Of a stretch of DNA of 64,000 nucleotides, positions 37,730 through 47,276 are shown one piece after another; positions within the stretch are counted from its first letter, which is position 1; every line of letters begins with the position of its first letter. The stretch spans positions 62,001 through 126,000 of the forward strand of contig JAHHHC010000007.1 of NCBI GenBank assembly GCA_019359515.1. The letters are read 5' to 3'. Both the position numbers and the translations under genes were made by a program. The DNA is from Desmonostoc vinosum HA7617-LM4. Lineage in GTDB: Bacteria; Cyanobacteriota; Cyanobacteriia; Cyanobacteriales; Nostocaceae. Under the pieces are notes generated by a model, which worked only from the letters and a program-made list of their open reading frames with translations, was not told where the DNA came from and did no database searches.

Positions 37730-38458
37730 TTGGAAAGTCATAAAGAAAAAATCCTGGTGGTAGACGACGAAGCCAGCATTCGCCGGATTTTGGAAACGCG
37801 CCTTTCCATGATTGGCTACGATGTAGTAACGGCTGGCGACGGAGAAGAAGCTTTAGAAACATTTCGCAAAGCTGATCCTGACCTGGTAGTTTTGGATGTA
37901 ATGATGCCAAAGCTAGATGGCTACGGTGTATGTCAAGAATTGCGAAAGGAATCAGATGTGCCCATTATTATGCTAACAGCCTTGGGTGATGTAGCCGATC
38001 GCATCACCGGGTTAGAATTGGGTGCTGATGACTACGTAGTTAAACCATTCTCCCCCAAAGAACTAGAAGCTCGCATTCGCTCAGTATTACGGCGAGTAGA
38101 TAAAACCAGTGCTTCTGGTATTCCCAGTTCCGGGGTGATTCATGTTGGTAATATCAAAATCGATACAAATAAGCGGCAAGTTTACAAAGGCGATGAGCGT
38201 ATCCGTTTGACTGGCATGGAGTTTAGCTTGCTAGAGTTGTTAGTCAGTCGGTCTGGAGAAGCCTTTTCCCGTTCAGAAATCTTACAAGAAGTCTGGGGTT
38301 ATACACCAGAACGCCATGTAGACACCCGCGTGGTAGATGTGCATATCTCCCGGTTGCGGGCAAAATTGGAAGACGACCCCAGCAACCCAGAATTGATACT
38401 CACAGCACGAGGTACTGGTTATCTGTTTCAACGGATAATTGAGCCAGGGGAGGAGTGA
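37730..38458 (+). CDS. rpaB: OmpR-type response regulator RpaB (Ycf27)
   Basis: RpaB is an essential cyanobacterial regulator of light-stress and photosystem genes, controlled by the histidine kinase NblS. The receiver domain has the acidic pair in VVDDEAS, the phosphoacceptor Asp in LVVLDVMMPK, and the conserved Lys in VVKPFSPKE. A winged-helix DNA-binding domain follows (HVDTRVVDVHISRLRAKLED). I chose the TTG at 37730 (MESHKEK, 242 residues), 11 bases after AAGGAG and agreeing with the recalled RpaB N-terminus. A TTG at 37721 would leave only two bases to the RBS. Confidence 0.93.
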   Translation: MESHKEKILVVDDEASIRRILETRLSMIGYDVVTAGDGEEALETFRKADPDLVVLDVMMPKLDGYGVCQELRKESDVPIIMLTALGDVADRITGLELGADDYVVKPFSPKELEARIRSVLRRVDKTSASGIPSSGVIHVGNIKIDTNKRQVYKGDERIRLTGMEFSLLELLVSRSGEAFSRSEILQEVWGYTPERHVDTRVVDVHISRLRAKLEDDPSNPELILTARGTGYLFQRIIEPGEE

Positions 38459-38459
38459 A

Positions 38460-38520
38460 GGAGATGAGGGGGATGAGGGAGCAGGGGGAGCAGGGGGAGC
38501 AGGGGGAGCAGGGGGAGAAA
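38460..38520. repeat. Nonamer tandem repeat AGCAGGGGG
   Basis: After GGAGATGAGGGGGATGAGGG come four AGCAGGGGG-type units. It lies directly after rpaB. Confidence 0.9.
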
Positions 38521-38567
38521 TAATAAATGCTTATCTTCAATTCCCAATGACCAATTCCCAATGACCA

Positions 38568-39230
38568 ATGAAAAAACCTGATCCTAATCGAGTTCTGCGG
38601 CGTCTACCTCTTGTTGTCGGCGGGTTGGGCGCTGTGCTTTTGCTAATTAATCGTTTATTAACGCCAGAACTCACGGAATCTCAGGCGCGAGGGGATGTGC
38701 TGGGTGTGATTTTGAGTGCGGTGTTGATTTTAACGGGTTTGATTTGGCAACAAGTACAGCCACGATCGCCTGATACTGTAGAACTAATTGGAGAGGAAGG
38801 TTTTATCCTGGCTGAAGATTTACCAGAAGCCGTGAAGACAGAACTCGCCTGGGCATCCCATCTGTTATTGACTAATACGGTAACGCGATCGCTTGTAGTT
38901 TTCTATCAAGGTAAAGTTTTGTTGCGTCGCGGCATTCTGAGTAATAAATCTGAAGTTGTACCGGGAGTGATTTTAAAACGAGTATTAGAAACACAAAAGC
39001 CAGTTTATTTAGTTGCTTTAAATGTATATCCGGGAAAGATTGAGTTTGATTATTTGCCTGAGAATACTCAAGGTGTAATTTGTCAACCCATAAGCAATCA
39101 AGGTGTGCTGATTTTAGGAGCAAATGCACCTCGCAGTTACACTAAACAAGATGAAAATTGGATTGGAGGAATTGCAGACAAATTAGCTGTAACTCTTAAT
39201 TCCCACTTGCTAGCTGAATCGGAAATTTAA
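38568..39230 (+). CDS. Cofactor assembly of complex C subunit B-like protein
   Basis: The 220-residue protein has two N-terminal transmembrane segments (PLVVGGLGAVLLLINRLL and VILSAVLILTGLIWQQV) and a soluble C-terminal half that is GAF-like. It resembles the CCB2/CCB4 family, which helps attach heme c(i) to cytochrome b6 of the b6f complex in plastids and cyanobacteria. The gene is seven bases upstream of the DUF456 gene, so they are probably co-transcribed. The assignment is from recalled similarity. Confidence 0.7.
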   Translation: MKKPDPNRVLRRLPLVVGGLGAVLLLINRLLTPELTESQARGDVLGVILSAVLILTGLIWQQVQPRSPDTVELIGEEGFILAEDLPEAVKTELAWASHLLLTNTVTRSLVVFYQGKVLLRRGILSNKSEVVPGVILKRVLETQKPVYLVALNVYPGKIEFDYLPENTQGVICQPISNQGVLILGANAPRSYTKQDENWIGGIADKLAVTLNSHLLAESEI

Positions 39231-39236
39231 AATCTT

Positions 39237-39755
39237 ATGCAAATTATTTACTGGCTGTTGATTGCCTTGATGATTTTAGGTATCATCGGTGCTGTAGTTC
39301 CTGCTCTACCTGGTAGCAGTTTAATTTTAATTGCCATCATTATTTGGGGAGTTGTCAGTAATTCTTTTGCAGCGATTCAGATACCTTTAATTGTGACAAT
39401 TATTGTCTTAATGCTAAGTGTGGGGGTGGATATTTTAGCTGGCTACTTGGGAGCAAAACAAGCCGGTGCTAGCAAGTGGGGGCAAATTGGGGCAATTATT
39501 GGTTTAATTGTGGGGTTTTTAGGATTATTACCAGCTTTGCCTTTTGGCGGGCCTTTGTTAGGAATATTGTTAGGGCCGCTTTTAGGAGCAATTATTGGTG
39601 AATTTCTTTATCGGCGTGAACTAGGGTTAGCGATTAAAGCAGGGATAGGAATTGTTGTTGGTAGTTTGATAGGAAATTTGATTCAGGGGTTGTTGGCGAT
39701 CGCCGCAGTGATAGTATTTTTAGTAACAACTTGGTCGCAGGTATTTGGTGGTTAA
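39237..39755 (+). CDS. DUF456 family membrane protein
   Basis: The 172-residue protein is almost wholly hydrophobic, with about four to five transmembrane segments and glycine-rich turns (GAVVPALPGSSLIL, LGPLLGAIIGEFLY) typical of DUF456. The function is unknown. It probably shares an operon with the upstream CCB-like gene. Confidence 0.85.
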   Translation: MQIIYWLLIALMILGIIGAVVPALPGSSLILIAIIIWGVVSNSFAAIQIPLIVTIIVLMLSVGVDILAGYLGAKQAGASKWGQIGAIIGLIVGFLGLLPALPFGGPLLGILLGPLLGAIIGEFLYRRELGLAIKAGIGIVVGSLIGNLIQGLLAIAAVIVFLVTTWSQVFGG

Positions 39756-39808
39756 AAAACTTTGCCCACCAGATGCAAATAACCTTTTCTACTCAGCCGA
39801 AGTCTTGA

Positions 39809-39952
39809 CTATAAACGTCGCATTCCCTTGGAAATATAAGCCAATAAAAATACAGCTATTCCCATGCCACCCCAGTGCCAATTAGTTATGGTTAACATGG
39901 CAATAGCAAAAATCAGCGAACCGAGTATACTTAACTTTAATTGTTTCGACAT
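39809..39952 (-). CDS. Small membrane protein, 47 residues
   Basis: The frame reads MSKQLKLSILGSLIFAIAML, TITNWHWGGMGIAVFLLAYI, SKGMRRL. Two hydrophobic segments are joined by a Trp/Gly turn, and there are basic residues at both ends, as in real small membrane proteins. It sits convergent to DUF456. No family is recognised. Confidence 0.6.
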   Translation of the reverse strand: MSKQLKLSILGSLIFAIAMLTITNWHWGGMGIAVFLLAYISKGMRRL

Positions 39953-40110
39953 ATTTACTATATCTATTAACAAAAATTTTGAGTGTTTGATAATTTTTAA
40001 CTCAAAAAGCCATTAAGAAATATTGCGATATCTAGTCATCTTATTGAACCTTGAGATGATAAAAGCAGTTAACTGATAACTGTTAACTGAATTAGTGGAG
40101 AAGTAATATT

Positions 40111-40341
40111 ATGAATCTCAAGATGGTTCTGCTTTCAGGAGTGTTGACTGCATTAGTTGGTTCAGTCATTGGGTTAGCGAGTGCAAGAATCGGTCAGCGT
40201 GACTTTTATCAACTGAGATTTGAGAGCCAGTATTATCAAGACCTCCACAGTAAGTATGCATTGTTTGGTGCTGGTATTGGGTTTGCAGTAGGAATTGCCC
40301 AAGAATGTGTGCGTGAATTAAAAACCCAACAAAAAGACTAA
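40111..40341 (+). CDS. Small two-helix membrane protein, 76 residues
   Basis: Two hydrophobic glycine-rich segments (MVLLSGVLTALVGSVIGLAS and YALFGAGIGFAVGIAQECV) flank a polar loop with YYQDLHSKY. It looks like a conserved cyanobacterial hypothetical protein. An AGTGGAGAAG stretch about 12 bases upstream is a fair RBS. Confidence 0.7.
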   Translation: MNLKMVLLSGVLTALVGSVIGLASARIGQRDFYQLRFESQYYQDLHSKYALFGAGIGFAVGIAQECVRELKTQQKD

Positions 40342-40436
40342 AATAATTCGTAATTCGTAATTCCTCATACTATTCTTGTTAAAGATGCTATGCATAGGGG
40401 TATGCTTAGCACAAGTTTCCCATTCCCCATTCCCCT

Positions 40437-40476
40437 AATCCCCACTGAGCTTCGCTAACGTGGGGGCCCCGAGTTC
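40437..40476. repeat. Interspersed repeat with CCCCAC...GTGGGG arms, copy 1
   Basis: TAATCCCCACTGAGCTTCGC is followed by TAACGTGGGGGCCCCGAGTTC-like sequence. The reverse complement lies at 49630-49670 before purE. It has hairpin potential from the CCCCAC/GTGGGG arms. Confidence 0.75.
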
Positions 40477-40488
40477 ACCATTCCCCAA

Positions 40489-41079
40489 TCAAATTTCACA
40501 AGTAATTAGCCTATTAAAAAAGTAATTGGTCATCTTGGAACCGAAGGGAGAATTCCACCAGCGGGAGGGATGACAACCTAGAGGTGCGTTGAGTGTGTAG
40601 TCGAGTTCATCGCATTTTAGCCACTTATTATTTAACCGCCATCCTGTGAGTTTTCCTAACTTTTCAATCACGCTATTATCTTGAGCGATAGTAGTTTCGA
40701 TACTGCCTCCGACTTGTTGGTAGATTTGGGCTTGGACGCTAAAGCCAAATCTCCCTTGACTGTAAGTTGTCCAGAGTTTATCGATGACTTGAAGTTGGTT
40801 ACAGGGAAATCTGCGGACATCTTCAGGTGCGATCGCTTCTAAATCTACTGCACCTGTTATATCTAGAATTACCCGAATTGTTTCTTGATCTGCTTGTTGA
40901 AAATCACCAGCAGCAAGTAGTTCTTGCAAGCGTTGAAATTTATACACGTCTGCAATCAATAATAAATTCGTTTCGATTTGCGTAACTCTCTCAGGTAAAG
41001 TCAGAAGTTGCGTCAAATGCTCAACTTTTGCTTCTAATTCTGTAATTTTGCTTTGTAGCTGTGTGTAATCTTCAGTCAT
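40489..41079 (-). CDS. GUN4-domain protein
   Basis: The 196-residue protein has an N-terminal coiled coil (QLQSKITELEAKVEHLTQLL) and a C-terminal GUN4 domain (LLAAGDFQQADQETIRVIL, VIDKLWTTYSQGRFGFSVQAQIY, LGKLTGWRLNNKWL). GUN4 binds Mg-protoporphyrin and stimulates Mg-chelatase in chlorophyll synthesis, but cyanobacteria also carry other GUN4-domain proteins. The end of the domain (HPSRWWNSPFG...) looks unusual, so this may be a paralogue. I chose the internal ATG at 41079 because upstream codons run into an AATTCGTAATTCGCAATT repeat. Confidence 0.8.
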   Translation of the reverse strand: MTEDYTQLQSKITELEAKVEHLTQLLTLPERVTQIETNLLLIADVYKFQRLQELLAAGDFQQADQETIRVILDITGAVDLEAIAPEDVRRFPCNQLQVIDKLWTTYSQGRFGFSVQAQIYQQVGGSIETTIAQDNSVIEKLGKLTGWRLNNKWLKCDELDYTLNAPLGCHPSRWWNSPFGSKMTNYFFNRLITCEI

Positions 41080-41133
41080 AATAATTCGTAATTCGCAATT
41101 AAGATACACTCAAAAGAACAAGTGACAGATAAA

Positions 41134-41253
41134 TTAACCATGAAAAAAGAATGATTCAATTAAGAGAATGATTACCACCAAAAACAAAATGTGGTTCATC
41201 CAATCGTCAAAATTCCAATTGCGAAATAGTTGTTTGAGTTTATTGGTATTCAT
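41134..41253 (-). CDS. Small membrane peptide, 39 residues
   Basis: The frame reads MNTNKLKQLFRNWNFDDWMN followed by HILFLVVIILLIESFFFHG. It has one transmembrane helix after a basic amphipathic N-terminus. It sits 54 bases upstream of the GUN4-domain gene on the same strand. No family is recognised, and the evidence is only its organised composition. Confidence 0.5.
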   Translation of the reverse strand: MNTNKLKQLFRNWNFDDWMNHILFLVVIILLIESFFFHG

Positions 41254-41322
41254 GTTCTCAGTAATCAACTAATAAGTAAGTTTGTAGTCAGCACTTTAAT
41301 GCTGACTACAAACTGTTTATTT

Positions 41323-44300
41323 TCACTCGTTTTGTGTGGAAATATTCAAATTTGGTGCGGTATTATCTATTTGAGAGGTAATAGTGACGGGTGCGGTTTC
41401 TGGTTGGCTAGCTGGTTGGGGCTTTTTGGGTTTATCGCCTTTACCTGGGGTGAGAAATTGTTGCTCAATGTTCTTAATCACTACATACAAGACGGGAACT
41501 AAGAACAAACTCAAAACAGTTGAGATTAAATAACCTCCAAATAAAGCGGTTCCCAATGACCAACGACTCATCGCACCTGCACCTTTGGCGATAACTAAAG
41601 GCCAAAATCCCACCAAACCGGCAAATGCAGTCATCAAAATTGGTCGCAGACGTTCTTCGGCGGCGCGGATGGCAGCTTGGGTAATACTCATGCCCAGTTC
41701 ATGGGATTGGTTGGCGAATTCTACAATTAGAATGGCGTTTTTACTCGCCAAACCAATCAACATTACCAAAGCAACTTGAGCATAAATATTATTGTTGACA
41801 ACTGGATAAACACCACCTGCTTGCAAGATGTTAGCGCGAAATGCGATCGCACCCAAAGCACCGAGTATTGCTAAGGGGACGGTAAGCATGATAATTGTCG
41901 GGTCGATGTAGCTTTCGTACTGTGCAGCCAAGACGAGAAATACCATCACGAAGGCTAAACCAAAGATAATTGGTGCGGCACCAGCAGAAGAACGTTCTTG
42001 GAAGGCGGTTCCTGTCCAGGCGTAACCAAATCCTGGTTGCAGGGTTTGGGCGGCGACTTCTTCCATCGCTACCATTGCTTGTCCAGTACTAAATCCTGGT
42101 GCAGGGGATGCTTGAATTTTGATGGCGGGGTAAATGTTGTAGTGGGTGATAATTGGCGGGTAATTGGTGCGTTCGAGTTTGACAATGGTACCTAGAGAAA
42201 CCATCTGATTGTCACGAGAACGAACGTACAAACGGCTGATATCATCGGGTGTAGTACGGAATTCACCCTCGGCTTGGGCGTAGACACGGTAGAGTTGTCC
42301 GCCTAGTACGTATTGGTTGACGTAACGCGCACCAAGGTACGTTTGCATTGTGCTAAAGATATCGTTGATGGCGATATTTTGGGCTTTGGCTTGGTTGCGA
42401 TCGATGGCAATTTGCATCATTGGCGTACCAGATGTAAACTGCGTGAATACCCCTGCTAATTCTGGACGTTGACGAGCTGAATTGATAAATTTTTGGGAGT
42501 TATCAATTAAGGTTTCCATGGGTAAGGCAGCTTTGTTTTGGATGAAGAATTCCAAACCGCCTGCACTTCCCAAACCATCAACGGGGGGTGCATTCACCGC
42601 AATTAGTCGCGCCCCGGTGATTTTTGTTGCTAGTTCTTTGTTAATTGCACCTGTAACGCCAAATACCGATTCTCCAGCTTTGCTGCGTTCTTCCCAATGC
42701 TTCAATTTGACGAACAAGATGGCTTTATTACTGGCGTTTCCTTCAAATCCAAATCCGGCTATGCCATTGACATGTTCGACTTCGGGGAATTTCCGCACGA
42801 TTTGCTGGACGTTCTCGACAATCTCGGTTGTGTAGTTTAAAGATACTCCCGGTGGCCCCTCAGCGATGATAAAAAAGTAACCTTGGTCTTCTTCAGGAAT
42901 AAACCCTTGTGGTGTGACTGCATAAATCCAAGCCGATGCTAGTAAGCCAGCGATGAAAACGGGAACCACAATCAAGCGAACTTTAATGAGAAAGGTAACT
43001 ACGCTGGTATAGCCATCTTTCATCCAATCAAAAAACCGATTGAACCATCTAAATAATACTGCGATCGGGCCGTGAGCTTCGCGGGTGGGACGCATGAGTA
43101 AAGCGCCCATCGCCGGAGAGAATGAAAGCGCGTTGAATGTGGAAATTAAAATCGAAAATGCAATAATCAGCGCGAATTGTTTGTAAACAATACCTGTCGT
43201 CCCTGGAAAGAATGACACGGGAATAAATACCGCCATCAATACCAGCGATGTAGCGATGACTGCCGATGTCAATTCACCCATGGAATCTAACGCTGCTTGT
43301 AAGGGTTTCATCCCTTGTCCCAGTTTCAGGGCGATTGCTTCCACTACAATAATCCCGTCATCTACCACCAACCCTGTTGCCAAAATTACCCCAAATAATG
43401 TCAACTGGTTGAGTGTAAAGCCAAAGGCAAACGCAAACGCCATCGTCCCGATCAAAGATACAGGAATAGCGATCGCCGGAATAATCGTGGTTCGCCAGTC
43501 CTGTAAAAATATAAAAATGACGAGAAACACGAGTAAGACTGCTTCTAGTAGTGTTTTGAATGCTTCATCCAGCGATGCAGCTACGAATTCGGTGTTATCA
43601 AGTGCCACAGTGGCTTTAATTCCAGGGGGAAAACTCTTCGATAATTCAGCCATCCTCGCTTTCACCAGAGCGGCAGTATTCCACGCATTCGTCCCCGGTA
43701 GCTGATACACCAACAACGCCACAGCCGGGGAGTTATCAAAAATATTGGTTGTACTGTAATCTTGTGCCCCGACTTCCGCTCGTCCGACATCCCGCACCCG
43801 AATTAATGTCCCATCCTGTCCCACCTTCACTACCACATCTTCGGCTTCCTGCGGCGTGCTAAAACGTCCCACCGCCCGCAACGCGATTTCAAATTGTTGT
43901 GTCGATGGTGTTGGTTGCTGTCCGATACGTCCCGCCCCCACCTGGATATTCTGTTCACTGATAGCGCTAACAACATCTTGCGCTGTCACACCCCGCGCCG
44001 CTAGCGATGATGGATTTAGCCAAATGCGCATCGCATATTTCCGTTCACCAATAATGCGGGCGCTGCCTACCCCTTCGATGCGTTTGATTTCATCTAAGAT
44101 AAAGCGGTCTACGTAATTGCTTAAGAAAACATTGTCATAGAGAAACTTGTCATTTTTGTCTTTTTCCGAGGCGATCGCATAAGCAATGGTAATAGTTGGC
44201 GATTGCTTTTGCGTAATAACACCAGTTTGATTTACCTCTACAGGCAACTGTGATGCCGCTACCGCCACGTTGTTTTGTACCAATACCTGAGCGACGTTCC

Positions 44301-44604
44301 GATCCATATCTGTTGGAAACGATACATTAATTGCTGTGTCTCCGTTATTCGTCGTTTGTGACGACATATACACAACTTTTTCCGTACCATTAATTTGACG
44401 TTCCAGCACCGTCGTCACATTCTCTTCAGCAGTTTTCGCATCCGTTCCCAAGTAATTCGCACTCACCGTCACTTGTTTGAGTGCTAGTTGCGGTAACTTA
44501 TCCAGGGGAAGTAACGGAATACAAATCCCACCGACAAGGATAATCAATATCGTACAGACTGTCGTCAGAACTGGTCTTGTAATGAAAGTCCGAGAGATAC
44601 TCAT
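41323..44604 (-). CDS. RND efflux permease (AcrB/HAE1 type)
   Basis: The 1093-residue inner-membrane pump uses the proton gradient to export hydrophobic compounds through a tripartite complex. It has the classic plan of TM1 (RPVLTTVCTILIILVG), a large periplasmic loop, TM2-6, a second loop and TM7-12. The proton-relay Asp pair is in TM4 (ATGLVVDDGIIVVEAIA). The C-terminal tail is Pro/Gln/Thr-rich. It lies downstream of its adaptor on the same strand, with a repeat-filled gap of about 125 bases. No TolC-like gene is in the window. Confidence 0.96.
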   Translation of the reverse strand: MSISRTFITRPVLTTVCTILIILVGGICIPLLPLDKLPQLALKQVTVSANYLGTDAKTAEENVTTVLERQINGTEKVVYMSSQTTNNGDTAINVSFPTDMDRNVAQVLVQNNVAVAASQLPVEVNQTGVITQKQSPTITIAYAIASEKDKNDKFLYDNVFLSNYVDRFILDEIKRIEGVGSARIIGERKYAMRIWLNPSSLAARGVTAQDVVSAISEQNIQVGAGRIGQQPTPSTQQFEIALRAVGRFSTPQEAEDVVVKVGQDGTLIRVRDVGRAEVGAQDYSTTNIFDNSPAVALLVYQLPGTNAWNTAALVKARMAELSKSFPPGIKATVALDNTEFVAASLDEAFKTLLEAVLLVFLVIFIFLQDWRTTIIPAIAIPVSLIGTMAFAFAFGFTLNQLTLFGVILATGLVVDDGIIVVEAIALKLGQGMKPLQAALDSMGELTSAVIATSLVLMAVFIPVSFFPGTTGIVYKQFALIIAFSILISTFNALSFSPAMGALLMRPTREAHGPIAVLFRWFNRFFDWMKDGYTSVVTFLIKVRLIVVPVFIAGLLASAWIYAVTPQGFIPEEDQGYFFIIAEGPPGVSLNYTTEIVENVQQIVRKFPEVEHVNGIAGFGFEGNASNKAILFVKLKHWEERSKAGESVFGVTGAINKELATKITGARLIAVNAPPVDGLGSAGGLEFFIQNKAALPMETLIDNSQKFINSARQRPELAGVFTQFTSGTPMMQIAIDRNQAKAQNIAINDIFSTMQTYLGARYVNQYVLGGQLYRVYAQAEGEFRTTPDDISRLYVRSRDNQMVSLGTIVKLERTNYPPIITHYNIYPAIKIQASPAPGFSTGQAMVAMEEVAAQTLQPGFGYAWTGTAFQERSSAGAAPIIFGLAFVMVFLVLAAQYESYIDPTIIMLTVPLAILGALGAIAFRANILQAGGVYPVVNNNIYAQVALVMLIGLASKNAILIVEFANQSHELGMSITQAAIRAAEERLRPILMTAFAGLVGFWPLVIAKGAGAMSRWSLGTALFGGYLISTVLSLFLVPVLYVVIKNIEQQFLTPGKGDKPKKPQPASQPETAPVTITSQIDNTAPNLNISTQNE

Positions 44605-44728
44605 GGGGAATGGGGAGTAGGGAGTGGGGAGTGGGGAGTGGGGAGTGGGGGGATGAAGGGGATGAGGGGGATGAGGGGGATAAAATAACTACTTAATTCC
44701 CTACTCCCTACTCCCTACTCCCCACTCC
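44605..44728. repeat. G-rich tandem repeats filling the gap between RND adaptor and permease
   Basis: GGGGAGT heptads, GATGAGGGG nonamers and CCTACTCC heptads occupy the whole spacer between the two genes of one operon. The two sides are complementary and could form a hairpin in the mRNA that separates translation of the genes. Confidence 0.9.
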
Positions 44729-46084
44729 CTACTTCACCGAAATGATGTCGCTATCTGCGGGTTGGATGGGGGCGCCGTTGGTTAAACTCTGAATTCCAGA
44801 TACAATCAAGTTTTCTCCAGCTTCTAATCCTGAAATTAACTGGTAATTCTGTCCTTGCATTACACCTAATTTCACTGGTTTTTGTCGCGCTACTAGCCCG
44901 GATTTGCCATCTTTGGTTTCTGCTTCGGCCACAAACACGAAATCTTGGGTACCGACGGTGGAAACTGCTATGGTGGGAACTAGTAAGCCTTGATTTTGAT
45001 TCCAGACGATGCGGGCGCGAACAAATTGCCCGTCGCGTAATTTGCGATCGCCGTTGGGAAACCGAGCTTTTGTCAGAATTGCTTGATCGCCAGTATTAAC
45101 TTGTGGTGCAATAAAATTAATGCGACCACCACGAGATATTTGCTTACCCGTGTTGGGGTCAACTAATACTACTCTCAAACCACGACGCAATTGACCGGAA
45201 AGGTTTGTAGGGACTTGGATACGCAAATCTAATTCATCGTTTTGAATGATGCTCGTCAGTGATTCACCTAAGTTAACAAAATCACCAACACGGATGGGGA
45301 CATCATCAACAACACCGCTAACTGGTGCAACAACGCGGTTATAATTCAAATCTTCGACTTGCAGTGCTGTTTCAGCTTGGGCGCGGCGGAGTTGCGACTC
45401 ATTTTGTTTTACCGTTGCTTGTGCGCCTTGCAATTCTGATTTTGCTTGTTCTAGGGCGCTTTGTGCAGCTGCGAGTGACTGCTTAGCTGCCTCTAAGGCG
45501 GCGATCGCACTGTCACGTTGACTACGACGTTCGTCTAAAGTTTGCTTTGGAGAAGCGCCTTGTGTAACCAATTCTTCTGCACGTTTGTAATTAATTTCTG
45601 CAAGTTTAACATCAGCAGTCCGGCTGATAATATCTGCTTGAAAACGCTTAATATCTGATGTCCGTTGCTTAATCTCCGCCTGGGAGGCGAATACTTGTGC
45701 TGTGGCACTTTCTAAAGTTGCTTTTTGTGAACCCACCGAAGCAATAGCAGCATCTACCGATGCTCGGTTTCGTTCTGGACGCAATTGGATGATTGGTGTC
45801 CCACTTTGTACAAAATTTCCTTGGGCTACCATTACTTTGATCACACGGCCGCTAATTTGCGGGCGCAAAATTACACGCTGCTTGGCTTCCAGCCTTCCCA
45901 AAAACTCCGTACTTTGTTCTACAAACGATGTTTCTACGCGTTGCAACTTTACCGCCGCAGGTGGTGGCCCACTTGCTTTTGCAGAAGTTGATTGCTGTTT
46001 CGCACCGCAACCACCAATCAACACCGATGCCAGGAGTGCGACACTCCACAAACAGTAGTTAGGTGAATACTTATAATTGCACAT
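44729..46084 (-). CDS. RND efflux periplasmic adaptor (membrane fusion protein)
   Basis: This 451-residue lipoprotein links the permease to an outer-membrane channel. A signal peptide ends in the lipobox LIGGC near residue 26. A biotinyl-lipoyl-like half motif (GRVIKVMVAQGNFVQSGTPI) is followed by a long alpha-helical hairpin rich in Ala, Gln and Glu, the second lipoyl half (VVAPVSGVVDDVPIRVGDFV), and beta-barrel domains. An ATG four codons upstream (46096) is possible. Adaptor and permease form one operon. Confidence 0.94.
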   Translation of the reverse strand: MCNYKYSPNYCLWSVALLASVLIGGCGAKQQSTSAKASGPPPAAVKLQRVETSFVEQSTEFLGRLEAKQRVILRPQISGRVIKVMVAQGNFVQSGTPIIQLRPERNRASVDAAIASVGSQKATLESATAQVFASQAEIKQRTSDIKRFQADIISRTADVKLAEINYKRAEELVTQGASPKQTLDERRSQRDSAIAALEAAKQSLAAAQSALEQAKSELQGAQATVKQNESQLRRAQAETALQVEDLNYNRVVAPVSGVVDDVPIRVGDFVNLGESLTSIIQNDELDLRIQVPTNLSGQLRRGLRVVLVDPNTGKQISRGGRINFIAPQVNTGDQAILTKARFPNGDRKLRDGQFVRARIVWNQNQGLLVPTIAVSTVGTQDFVFVAEAETKDGKSGLVARQKPVKLGVMQGQNYQLISGLEAGENLIVSGIQSLTNGAPIQPADSDIISVK

Positions 46085-46364
46085 ACCCAGACACAATTTA
46101 CTTAAGATGTAGCGGGTTTCGGAGCAATAGACATAAACAGGACTTTTTTACTACTTGATCACATATGTTGCGTGAGTCCTGAGTACAACGTCTTACATCT
46201 TATAGAAATGTGTATAAATTCTGAAAATCAATGTAATAAAAATAAACATTTACAAAGAAAGAGAACGGTGCTTGTGGTTCAGTTGAAAAACCAAAACTGT
46301 GTGAGCAGAGCCCAATGTATGGCATGATTAGCAGATTGTTGGCAAAATGCGATAAATACATCGA

Positions 46365-47276
46365 ATGACTCGATTTATCCACGACCAGTTCGCAAAGGAT
46401 TATCTTGAAGAATTACTCAAACCATATGGAGAAGTTCAAGCTCCAAGCCGTGTAGCTGGGGAAGTTCGAGAAATTGATGTATTATTTTCGCCTTTTACTG
46501 AACCAAATAATTTAGAAACTCTAGGATTGCTAGGAAGATTTGCAGAATTACCTGCCATATTTGAGCCGTTTCGTAATGCTGTATCCAAAGAAGAGATTTG
46601 TGATTGTCTATTGAAATTGTTAGAGGTAAGAGGAGCATTACAAAGGGAAGCAAAGCGAAATAAAACCACTGTTACAGAGTCAGCTATCCCTAAACTGTGG
46701 ATTCTTACACCAACTGCATCTACACCATTATTAGCAGGATTTAGCACAATCCAAAAGTTAGATTGGTTGCCAGGAATACATTTTCTGGGAGAAACTCTCA
46801 GATCAGCGATCATAGCAATCCATCAGTTACCTTGTATCCCAGAAACCTTATGGTTAAGAATACTCGGTCGAGGAACAGTACAACAGCAAGCAATTGATGA
46901 GTTAGAAGCGCTACCATCAAATCATCCATTTCAAAGAGCAACGCTAGAATTACTGTACAATCTCCAGCAAAACTTGGTAATGTCTCAAACTGGAGAATCA
47001 GATGATAGGGAGTTGGTTATGAGATTAGCACCGCTTTATCAGCAAGATAGAGAACTGGCTAGACAGGAAGGACAAGTTGAGGGAATTAAACAAGGAGAAC
47101 AACGGGAAGCTTTTCGCTTCTTGAGTCGTCAACTAAATCGCCGTTTTGGCGAAATTAATGCTTCGCTAATTGAGCGAATTCAAGGATTATCTACTGAGCA
47201 ATTAGAGGTATTAGGAGAAGCATTTTTAGATTTTTCATCAGTTACAGATTTAGAAGCTTGGTTAAATAATTCGTAA
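46365..47276 (+). CDS. Rpn-like protein with C-terminal DUF4351
   Basis: The 303-residue protein begins with the Rpn/PD-(D/E)xK transposase-nuclease-like N-terminus (QFAKDYLEELLKPYGEVQAP, REIDVLFSP, where the Asp is a plausible catalytic residue) and ends with a DUF4351 domain (LSRQLNRRFGEINASLIERI, LSTEQLEVLGEAFLDFSSV). Such proteins are very abundant in filamentous cyanobacteria and may act in recombination, but the role here is unknown. A composite repeat array starts at its stop codon. Confidence 0.8.
   Translation: MTRFIHDQFAKDYLEELLKPYGEVQAPSRVAGEVREIDVLFSPFTEPNNLETLGLLGRFAELPAIFEPFRNAVSKEEICDCLLKLLEVRGALQREAKRNKTTVTESAIPKLWILTPTASTPLLAGFSTIQKLDWLPGIHFLGETLRSAIIAIHQLPCIPETLWLRILGRGTVQQQAIDELEALPSNHPFQRATLELLYNLQQNLVMSQTGESDDRELVMRLAPLYQQDRELARQEGQVEGIKQGEQREAFRFLSRQLNRRFGEINASLIERIQGLSTEQLEVLGEAFLDFSSVTDLEAWLNNS

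Noticed and set aside
43256-43705. 149-codon plus-strand ORF inside the RND permease
   Set aside because: It is antisense to a strongly conserved gene and has no recognisable domain.
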